Source of the DNA: Opitutales bacterium
Lineage (GTDB): Bacteria; Verrucomicrobiota; Verrucomicrobiia; Opitutales; T3Sed10-336
Direction: 5' to 3'
Assembly (NCBI GenBank): GCA_007132315.1
Contig: SLOW01000332.1
Location: 1 to 14,091 of the forward strand
DNA: 14,091 bases
Positions 7,450 to 13,365 of this stretch are shown here, in pieces (positions within the stretch are counted from its first letter, which is position 1; the number at the start of each line of letters is the position of its first letter). Both the position numbers and the translations under genes were made by a program. The notes below the pieces were generated by a model. The model was not told where the DNA came from. It worked only from the letters and a program-made list of their open reading frames with translations, and ran no database searches.

Positions 7450-7476
7450 CGGGACGACATTGCGTCTTCCGTCCCG
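7450..7476. promoter_or_regulatory. Perfect 7-bp inverted repeat upstream of the PEBP-BCCT pair
   Basis: CGGGACG (7450-7456) and CGTCCCG (7470-7476) are separated by 13 bases and begin 40 bases upstream of the PEBP start. The spacing and position would suit a dimeric repressor operator or a leader hairpin of the PEBP-BCCT transcript. I found no clear -35/-10 pair here. Confidence 0.3.
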
Positions 7477-7549
7477 CGAGATTCCGCCTCCGGTTCGGTT
7501 CGCGAGGGCCGTGCCGGCGACACCGTGCGACCCCACACCGCACGTTTTC

Positions 7550-7578
7550 AAAAAGTTGTCCCGACGACAATGATTTTT
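7550..7578 (-). terminator. Intrinsic terminator after the amidohydrolase-family gene
   Basis: Read on the minus strand: A5, TCA, then stem TTGTC, loop GTCGG, stem GACAA, then C and T5. The five A and five T can pair across the small internal loop and lengthen the stem. It starts 20 bases after the stop of the dapL-linked gene, so it should end that transcript. The flanking A and T tracts make it nearly symmetric, so it could work on either strand. Confidence 0.6.
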
Positions 7579-7598
7579 CTTATGGGAGTCTGGCGGCC

Positions 7599-8315
7599 TC
7601 AGAGGCGGGCGGGGTGTGACGCCAGGGCCGCTCGCAGGGTGCGTTGAATCCAGCGGGCGTAGGCCGGCGCGTTCCTGGAGAGAGGGAGCTTCTGGTTGAA
7701 TTCCAGTTCGTAGCCGAGGTAGGAGGCGCGACGCAGGTAGCGGCGGAGGACCGGGACGTGGCCGTCGCTGGTGCCGGTGTAGGGTTCGTTGGGCGTACAA
7801 ATGAGGTCCGGGGCGCGTCGGCGCAGGAGGTGGAGCCACGGTTCGGCGAGTTCGTCCTCGCCTTTTCGCCAGGGGTCGAAGAGCAGGCCGAAATCGTTCC
7901 GCCGTTTTCGTCCGTGGAGTTCGGGAGTGAAGGAATGGATCGAGAGGTGGATCACGGGCCGGTCGGCGGCGACCAGGTTCTCTATTTCCTGGCGCACGCG
8001 GTGGCGGTAGGGGTGGTAATATTCGCAGAGAATGTCGGTGCGTGCGCGGGCCGGGAGTTCGCGCACCGGCGGGGAGAACAATTCCGGATGGTTGATCGAC
8101 CGGTTGAGATCCACCAGCAGTCGGGTGAACGTGCCCGGGAAGTACGGCGCTTCGAGCAGGCCGGCGAGTTCCCGCCCGATCTCCCCGATACCCGGGTCCC
8201 GGACCTCGTGTTCGTCGCACAGGGGCAGGTAGTCGCGCAAAACGGCCCGCCATGTCGCCGGAACCCGCGCCGACGCGTGTTCGCAGGAGACCACGAAGGC
8301 GGGCTCGCGTCGCAT
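7599..8315 (-). CDS. N-formylglutamate amidohydrolase (FGase) family protein
   Basis: This 238-residue protein has the family's order of motifs: VVSCEHASARVP at the N-terminus (H13), a DPGIGEIGREL segment, LLVDLNRSINHP, YYHPYRHRVRQEIE, HLSIHSFTP and YTGTSDGHVP. The family holds zinc-dependent amidases in the carboxypeptidase-like fold; the named enzyme deformylates N-formyl-L-glutamate in histidine breakdown. No hut genes are nearby, so the true substrate may be a different N-acyl amino acid. The start is ATG 8315, sharing one base with the dapL stop (TGATG), a clear case for translational coupling; GTG 8318 is one codon earlier. A terminator follows at 7550-7578. Family assignment is firm, substrate is not. 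Confidence 0.88.
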   Translation of the reverse strand: MRREPAFVVSCEHASARVPATWRAVLRDYLPLCDEHEVRDPGIGEIGRELAGLLEAPYFPGTFTRLLVDLNRSINHPELFSPPVRELPARARTDILCEYYHPYRHRVRQEIENLVAADRPVIHLSIHSFTPELHGRKRRNDFGLLFDPWRKGEDELAEPWLHLLRRRAPDLICTPNEPYTGTSDGHVPVLRRYLRRASYLGYELEFNQKLPLSRNAPAYARWIQRTLRAALASHPARL

Positions 8316-9562
8316 CACTCGAACGCGAAGGTGTACGGGGCCAGACGCTTCGCGATTTCGTCGCTGATCCGCTTCTCCTCCTTTTCGCCCATGGCTTCAA
8401 AGGTGACGGAGAGGCGGATGTAGGCGCCGGCCTCGTCCCAGGGCACGGTGGAGATGAGTTGTTCGCCGATGAGCCACTGGCTGAAAGCCTCGGCGGAATC
8501 GAACTCCGTGGTCTTCCCGTCGCGGGTGGCGGAATGCGGTGCGCGGGTGTAGAGGAAGAAGGAGCCGTTGGGCTTCGTGGCGGCGAAGCCGGCGGTACGC
8601 AGGGCCTGCACGAGCAGGTCCATGCGCCGGGAGTATTTCTGGCAAATCTTCTCGGTGATCGCCGGTTTCTTGAGGGCGGTCACTCCGGCCTTTTGGATGG
8701 CCAGAAATTGCCCGGAGTCGCTGTTGTCCTTGATGTCGCCGTACGCTTTGACGATCATGGGATTGCCGCAGACGAAGCCGATCCGCCATCCGGTCATGTT
8801 GTAGCTCTTCGAGAGGGAGTGCAGTTCCACCGCCACGTCGCGGGCGCCGGGCACGCTGAGAATGGACAGGGGTTTCCCCTTGAAGACGAGAGCGCCGTAG
8901 GCGGCGTCCTGGACGATGATGAGTTTGTTTTCCTTGGCGAAGCGGACAGCCTGTTCGAAGAATTTGTGGGTGGCCGAGGCTCCGGTCGGATTGTTCGGGT
9001 AGTTGAGGACGAGGATCTTCGCCTTTTCCAGGACGTTGCGCGGAATCGAGCCGAGGTTCGGCAGAAAGTCGTTTTCCTCGGACAATTCCACGTTGTGAAC
9101 CCGGCCGCCGTAGTAGCGGGCGTGGGTGCCCAGCACGGGATACCCCGGCACGGTCATGATGACGTAGTCGTCCGGATTGACGAACGCGGCCGGGAGCATG
9201 GAGAGAGCGGTCTTGCTGCCGATAGAGTGGATGATCTCGGTTTCGGGGTCGAGTTCCTTCACTCCGAACACCTTTTTCATGTACTCCGCCGCGGCCTCGC
9301 GGAAGCCCATCCCCCCGTTGTCGGCGTAGCCGCGGTTCTCGGGCCGGGCGGCTTCCTGTTGCAGGGTTTCCACCACTTCGGGGTAGGCCATTTCGTCCGG
9401 TTCGCCGACGCCCATGTCGATCAGGGGGATGTCCGGGTTCTTTTTGCGGGCCTCCGCTTTGGCCATCTTGATCTTGGCGAACTTGTAAATCGCGGTGGAT
9501 TTGCCGTATTCGGCCCCCCCGATGCGCTCGGCGAAGAGTTTCTGAATGTAGGAGTCGCTCAT
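8315..9562 (-). CDS. dapL: LL-diaminopimelate aminotransferase DapL
   Basis: This PLP fold-I aminotransferase should convert tetrahydrodipicolinate directly to LL-diaminopimelate using glutamate, bypassing the acylated dap pathway. The Schiff-base lysine is K252 in HSLSKSYNMTGWR; NYPNNPTG (187-194), QDAAYG (D219, Y222) and the C-terminal substrate arginine in YIRLSVTF are present. SIGSKTALSMLPAAFVNP and GYPVLGTHARYYGG place it nearest the second subgroup of LL-DAP aminotransferases rather than the Chlamydia/plant subgroup, which has SFSK followed by a different loop. It is long for the class at 415 residues. LysA in the same window supports the pathway. ATG 9562 begins the family-like sequence; the frame stays open back to 9730 without resemblance. 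A related broad aminotransferase is the main alternative. Confidence 0.85.
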   Translation of the reverse strand: MSDSYIQKLFAERIGGAEYGKSTAIYKFAKIKMAKAEARKKNPDIPLIDMGVGEPDEMAYPEVVETLQQEAARPENRGYADNGGMGFREAAAEYMKKVFGVKELDPETEIIHSIGSKTALSMLPAAFVNPDDYVIMTVPGYPVLGTHARYYGGRVHNVELSEENDFLPNLGSIPRNVLEKAKILVLNYPNNPTGASATHKFFEQAVRFAKENKLIIVQDAAYGALVFKGKPLSILSVPGARDVAVELHSLSKSYNMTGWRIGFVCGNPMIVKAYGDIKDNSDSGQFLAIQKAGVTALKKPAITEKICQKYSRRMDLLVQALRTAGFAATKPNGSFFLYTRAPHSATRDGKTTEFDSAEAFSQWLIGEQLISTVPWDEAGAYIRLSVTFEAMGEKEEKRISDEIAKRLAPYTFAFE

Positions 9563-9578
9563 GATTGAAAACCGACGA

Positions 9579-9607
9579 TTTAAATGCGGTGAACGCGCGC
9601 GGGGCAA
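9579..9607 (-). promoter_or_regulatory. Candidate dapL promoter
   Basis: On the minus strand TTGCCC (9602-9607), a 17-base spacer and TTTAAA (9579-9584) lie upstream of dapL. The -10 is 16 bases from the ATG, so the leader would be only about 10 bases. The -35 and spacing equal those proposed for lysA. Confidence 0.4.
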
Positions 9608-9634
9608 ACCGATTTTTCCGGTCGGGATAATCTC

Positions 9635-9664
9635 TTTACACCGCGGTGCCTTCCCGCGTATCTT
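9635..9664 (+). promoter_or_regulatory. Candidate panC operon promoter
   Basis: TTTACA (9635-9640), an 18-base spacer and TATCTT (9659-9664) lie about 70 bases before the panC ATG. The pair is back to back with the proposed dapL promoter, so the 173-bp region probably drives both directions. GATAAT at 9626-9631 is a possible alternative -10. Confidence 0.4.
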
Positions 9665-9735
9665 TTCGACGAATTCCGTGGTCCCCCGGTCGGCCGCCGG
9701 CGGATCGGCGCCGGAGATTCCCCGGAACAACGATT

Positions 9736-10596
9736 ATGGAAAAGGAAAGGAAAACGGAAGTCATACGCTCCACCGCGGAGATGCGGGAGGTCGTGGCGCG
9801 GCTGCGGTCGGCCGGTGAGACGATCTGCTTTGTCCCGACCATGGGTTACCTGCACCGGGGGCACCTGAGCCTGATCGAGGCGGCCCGGAAACGGGCCGAT
9901 CGGGTGGTAGTTTCGTTGTTCGTCAACCCCATTCAATTTGGCCCCAACGAGGATTACGATCGCTACCCGCAGGACTTCGATCAGGACCTGGCCGCGTGTC
10001 GTGAAAGCGGGGTGGATTACCTGTTCTGCCCGCCGGGTGAGGAGATGTATCCGCCGAAGTACTCCACGTATGTGGACGAGGAGCGATACAGCCGTCACCT
10101 GTGTGGCATTTCGCGTCCCAACCATTTTCGCGGGGTCCTGACCGTGGTGGCGAAACTGTTCAACATCGTGTGCCCCGACTTCGCGGTTTTCGGTCAGAAA
10201 GACGCCCAGCAGGCGGCGGTGATCCGGAAAATGGTGGCCGACCTGCACTTCGGGGTCGAGATTATGGTCGAGCCGACTGTGCGCGAGGAGGACGGCCTGG
10301 CCATGAGTTCGCGCAACATCCACCTGACCGCCGGTCAGCGCGAGGATGCCAAGATGATTTTCCAGGCCCTGACCCGTGCCCGGGAGATGGTGGAATCCGG
10401 GGTCACCAACACGGACCGGGTGGAGGCCGAAGTGACCAACATGCTGACGAGCCGGCGCCGGCTGCGGGTGATCTATGTCGAAGTCGTCGATTCCGAAACC
10501 ATGGAGCGCCGCCGTGAGATCGTTTCGGGCAAATCGCTTCTGGCGGTGGCGGTCTGGGTCGATGAGGTCCGGCTCATCGACAATACTCCTCTCTGA
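9736..10596 (+). CDS. panC: Pantothenate synthetase (pantoate-beta-alanine ligase) PanC
   Basis: PanC joins pantoate and beta-alanine with ATP, via a pantoyl-adenylate, to form pantothenate. It is a class-I nucleotidyltransferase: PTMGYLHRGH contains the HxGH-type motif at H40 and H43. Also present are VSLFVNPIQFGPNEDYDRYP, GVLTVVAKLFNIVCPDFAVFGQKDAQQ and EDGLAMSSRN (KMSKS-equivalent region). The 286-residue length is typical. ATG 9736 gives a short lead into the first strand; the frame is open to 9646 without similarity. No Shine-Dalgarno sequence is seen. It is first in the operon panC-nadB-MBL hydrolase, with 5 bases to nadB, and shares its promoter region with dapL. Confidence 0.97.
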   Translation: MEKERKTEVIRSTAEMREVVARLRSAGETICFVPTMGYLHRGHLSLIEAARKRADRVVVSLFVNPIQFGPNEDYDRYPQDFDQDLAACRESGVDYLFCPPGEEMYPPKYSTYVDEERYSRHLCGISRPNHFRGVLTVVAKLFNIVCPDFAVFGQKDAQQAAVIRKMVADLHFGVEIMVEPTVREEDGLAMSSRNIHLTAGQREDAKMIFQALTRAREMVESGVTNTDRVEAEVTNMLTSRRRLRVIYVEVVDSETMERRREIVSGKSLLAVAVWVDEVRLIDNTPL

Positions 10597-10601
10597 TTCC
10601 G

Positions 10602-12227
10602 ATGCGAGACAACGAATTCGACGTCCTGGTGGTGGGCAGCGGTATTGCGGGCCTCAGTTTCGCGCTGGCGGTAGCGGCGGAAGGCTGGCGCGTCGGCATC
10701 CTGACCAAGAAGAACCGCGCCGACTCCAACACCAATTACGCCCAGGGGGGAATCGCCTGCGTGACTTCGGAGGAGGATGAGTTCGACAGTCACGTGCGCG
10801 ACAGCCTGGAGGCCGGCGATGGACTGTGCGACGAAGAAGTGGTTCGCGCCATCGTGCGGGAGGGCCCGCGGCGGATCCGGGAGTTGATCGAGTTCGGGTT
10901 GCGTTTTTCCCAGGGGGAGGACGGCGAGTTCGATCTCGGTCGCGAAGGCGGGCATTCGCGCCGTCGCATCCTGCACGTCAAGGACATGACCGGCAAGGCG
11001 ATCGAGGAGGCGCTTCTGGCGCAGGTGTCGCGCTCACCGAATATCGTGGTCCTGGAGCACACGTTCGCCATCGACATCATTACCCGCGGGAAACTGGAAG
11101 GGCGCCCGAAAGGCGAATCGCCCGAAGACGACCGGGTGGTGGGCCTGTACGCGCTCGATGTGCACGCCAACCGGGTGCGTACGTTCAGCGCGCGGGCGGT
11201 GATGATCGCCGCCGGGGGAATCGGCAAAGTCTATCTCTATACGAGCAATCCCGACATCGCCACCGGCGACGGCATCGCCATGGCCTACCGCGCGGGCGTG
11301 CCGGTGATGAACATGGAGTTCATTCAGTTTCATCCCACGACCCTGTACGGTTCCGACGAGAAACGCTTCCTGATCAGCGAAGCCGTGCGCGGCGAGGGCG
11401 CCGTCCTGCGGAATATGGATGGTGAGGCCTTCATGGCGCGCTATCACCCCCAGGGAGAACTCGCCCCGCGCGACACGGTGGCCCGCGCCATCGACGCGGA
11501 GATGAAAAAGAGTGGCAGCCCGCACGTGTGGCTCGACATCACCCACCATTCCGGGGAGTTCCTGAAGCAACGCTTTCCGGTGATTTACGAAACCTGCCTC
11601 GAGAGCGGAATCGACATCGCCCGGGACCGCATCCCGGTGGTGCCGGCCGCGCACTACAACTGCGGCGGAGTGGAAACCAGCCTCGACGCCGAAACCCTCC
11701 TGCCCGGGCTTTATGCCTGCGGCGAAGCGGCGTGCACCGGCTTGCACGGGGCCAATCGCCTGGCCAGCAACTCGCTGCTCGAAGCACTGGTGCTGGCCCG
11801 CCGCGGAGCTCGAGCCGTAGTCTCCTACCTGGAAAATTTGCCACGGGCCCCCGATCCTTTGCCGGACTGGATCGATTACGGCGGGCACAATGAGGACGAG
11901 CGGGTGGTGATCTCGCACAATTGGGACGAGTTGCGCCGGACCATGTGGGATTACGTCGGCATCGTCCGCTCCACCCGCCGCCTGGAACGCGCCCGCACCC
12001 GGATCCGGAACCTGGCGCAGGAGGTGCATGATTATTACTGGAATTTCTCGGTGGATCCCAGTCTCCTGGAGTTGCGGAACCTGATCGTGGTGGCGGAGTT
12101 GATCGTCGAATGCGCCCTGCGACGCAACGAGAGCCGCGGCCTGCACTACACGATCGATTATCCCGAGAAAGCGCTGTTTCCCGAGCCGAGCCGTCTGCGC
12201 CGGATGCCCGAAAAAAAGCTGTCCTGA
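10602..12227 (+). CDS. nadB: L-aspartate oxidase NadB
   Basis: NadB oxidises L-aspartate to iminoaspartate with FAD, the first step of de novo NAD synthesis; fumarate or oxygen can re-oxidise the flavin. The FAD motif GSGIAG is at residues 12-17, followed by NYAQGGIACV. GGHSRRRILH distinguishes NadB from succinate dehydrogenase subunit A. Catalytic residues fall at the same numbers as in the E. coli enzyme: R290 (LAPRDTVARA), H351 (PAAHYNCGG) and R386 (HGANRLASNS). At 541 residues it is full length, including the C-terminal helical domain. NadA and NadC are not in the window. Its stop overlaps the next start by one base (TGATG). A run of seven A lies at 12211-12217 close to the 3' end. Confidence 0.97.
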   Translation: MRDNEFDVLVVGSGIAGLSFALAVAAEGWRVGILTKKNRADSNTNYAQGGIACVTSEEDEFDSHVRDSLEAGDGLCDEEVVRAIVREGPRRIRELIEFGLRFSQGEDGEFDLGREGGHSRRRILHVKDMTGKAIEEALLAQVSRSPNIVVLEHTFAIDIITRGKLEGRPKGESPEDDRVVGLYALDVHANRVRTFSARAVMIAAGGIGKVYLYTSNPDIATGDGIAMAYRAGVPVMNMEFIQFHPTTLYGSDEKRFLISEAVRGEGAVLRNMDGEAFMARYHPQGELAPRDTVARAIDAEMKKSGSPHVWLDITHHSGEFLKQRFPVIYETCLESGIDIARDRIPVVPAAHYNCGGVETSLDAETLLPGLYACGEAACTGLHGANRLASNSLLEALVLARRGARAVVSYLENLPRAPDPLPDWIDYGGHNEDERVVISHNWDELRRTMWDYVGIVRSTRRLERARTRIRNLAQEVHDYYWNFSVDPSLLELRNLIVVAELIVECALRRNESRGLHYTIDYPEKALFPEPSRLRRMPEKKLS

Positions 12228-13006
12228 TGGAGATTTCCTTCCTCGGCACCGGCACGTCCCATGGCGTTCCCATGATCGGGTGCGACTGCGCCGTCTGCCG
12301 TTCCTCCGATCCGCGCAACCACCGCAACCGCTGTTGTATTCACGTGGTGATGAACGGGGTTTCCATCCAGGTGGACGCCGGTCCCGAATTCCGCCTCCAG
12401 TGTATCGAGAACGGCGTCACGGACATCGACCTGTTTATCCTCACCCATAGTCACGCCGATCATCTCATGGGAATGGACGACCTGCGCCGCTTCTGCGACC
12501 GACGTCGCGGCGAAGCGATGCCGGTCTATTCGACACTGGAAGCGCTGGAGGCGGTCGGCCGCGCCTTTCCCTACGCCATCCTGGACCGCGCCGCCATGCG
12601 CGGCTACCCGGCATTCGCCCTGCGCGAAATGCCCGGGGTGCTGGAAGGGCCGTTCGGCCGTATTGCCACCACGCTGCTGCCCCACGGCTCGATCGAGGTT
12701 CTGGGATTGATTTTCGAAGAGGCCGGAAGCGGACGAAAGTTCGTCTATTACACCGATTGCGCCGCGGTTTCTCCGGGCCAGCGGGATCTCGCCCGGGGCG
12801 CCGATCTACTGGTTCTGGATGGCCTGCGCCAGGAACCCCATCCCACCCACATGACCATCGCCCAGGCCACCGACGTGGCCCTCGACATCGGGGCTTCCCG
12901 GACCTACCTCACTCACCTGACCCACACGGTCGATCACGCCGAAGTCGAGAAAACCCTCCCCGACCCCGTCCGCCTGGCCTACGACGGGCTGCATTTGCGC
13001 CTGTAG
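12227..13006 (+). CDS. MBL-fold metallohydrolase, PhnP-like
   Basis: This 259-residue protein belongs to the metallo-beta-lactamase superfamily branch that includes PhnP. It starts with MEISFLGTGTSHGVP and a cysteine cluster C19, C21 and C24 (GCDCAVC) that in PhnP binds a structural zinc. The catalytic metal motif is HSHADH (H74, H76, D78, H79). YYTDC, a DGLRQEPHPTHMTI segment and a C-terminal HLTHTVDH complete the site. PhnP is a cyclic phosphodiesterase of phosphonate breakdown, but no phn genes are nearby, so I name only the family; a phosphodiesterase activity is likely. ATG 12227 overlaps the nadB stop by one base, indicating coupling. It is probably the last gene of the panC operon; no terminator was found after it. 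Confidence 0.9.
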   Translation: MEISFLGTGTSHGVPMIGCDCAVCRSSDPRNHRNRCCIHVVMNGVSIQVDAGPEFRLQCIENGVTDIDLFILTHSHADHLMGMDDLRRFCDRRRGEAMPVYSTLEALEAVGRAFPYAILDRAAMRGYPAFALREMPGVLEGPFGRIATTLLPHGSIEVLGLIFEEAGSGRKFVYYTDCAAVSPGQRDLARGADLLVLDGLRQEPHPTHMTIAQATDVALDIGASRTYLTHLTHTVDHAEVEKTLPDPVRLAYDGLHLRL

Positions 13007-13043
13007 ATGAAACCTGAAGAGCGGGACGCCCGTCATTGTCAAA

Positions 13044-13160
13044 ATGCCCGGAGTGACGGGTACTCCACCTCCGGTACGGGACTACCGGGAAGCTTTTCAG
13101 AGGTGGTACGACTGGGTCTGGGAAAGCGAGGATCTCAACCGCCCGGAGTGGAGCCCGTGA
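13044..13160 (+). CDS. Possible small protein (38 aa), unrecognised
   Basis: The frame ATG 13044 to TGA 13160 encodes 38 residues. The last 26 contain RDYREAFQRWYDWVWESEDL: four tryptophans, two tyrosines and many acids. This is unlike the Arg/Pro/Gly-rich output of wrong frames in this DNA. There is no Shine-Dalgarno sequence. It may be a small real protein, the tail of a decayed gene (the first 12 codons of the frame at 13007 could join it by a one-base shift), or chance. Confidence 0.2.
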   Translation: MPGVTGTPPPVRDYREAFQRWYDWVWESEDLNRPEWSP

Positions 13161-13343
13161 CTGTCTCGCTAAGGACCAAGGCGCCCGGCGGCGCCGGCGG
13201 GGCCGGATTTCACCTTGCGCGACGCCGTTTCGGCACTACGCTGCTTGCCCGGGGCATCGGCGGAAACGACCCGGAACACGACGATACACAAGCGCCTGCC
13301 GGATTTGCAGCCGCCGGTCGTACAGGAAAACCATTTCCGCACC

Positions 13344-13349
13344 TATAAT
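13344..13349 (+). promoter_or_regulatory. Consensus -10 box upstream of the TPR gene
   Basis: A perfect TATAAT lies 16 bases before the ATG at 13366, giving an expected leader near 10 bases. The -35 position (about 13320-13327) shows no good match, so the promoter would be weak, activated or extended. Confidence 0.3.
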
Positions 13350-13365
13350 CGCCCCTCGATCGATC

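Larger units (their letters stand above)
13007..13365. other. 359-bp stretch without a convincing gene
   Basis: Between the MBL hydrolase stop and the next gene there is no clear family. A 113-codon frame starts directly after the hydrolase stop (ATG 13007 to 13348) and is rich in Gly, Ala and Arg, not obviously a protein. A separate 38-codon frame at 13044-13160 has a more protein-like composition. An inverted repeat GGCGCC-cggc-GGCGCC occurs at 13180-13195 without a T run. A TATAAT lies at 13344-13349. No tRNA or repeat array is visible. Confidence 0.6.

Noticed and set aside
7411..8400. Apparent N-terminal extension of the PEBP protein in one frame (477 codons in all)
   Set aside because: The extension overlaps the amidohydrolase gene in another frame, is Arg/Pro-rich, and the family begins exactly at ATG 7410. 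It is not a fusion.
8252..9568. 438-codon plus-strand open frame over dapL
   Set aside because: It is antisense to a convincing aminotransferase and has shadow-like composition.
13057..13365. In-frame upstream extension of the TPR gene containing GTTGSGKA, reminiscent of a Walker A loop
   Set aside because: The final residue is Ala instead of Ser/Thr, the surroundings are Arg-rich with no hydrophobic strand, no Walker B follows, and no start codon supports it.
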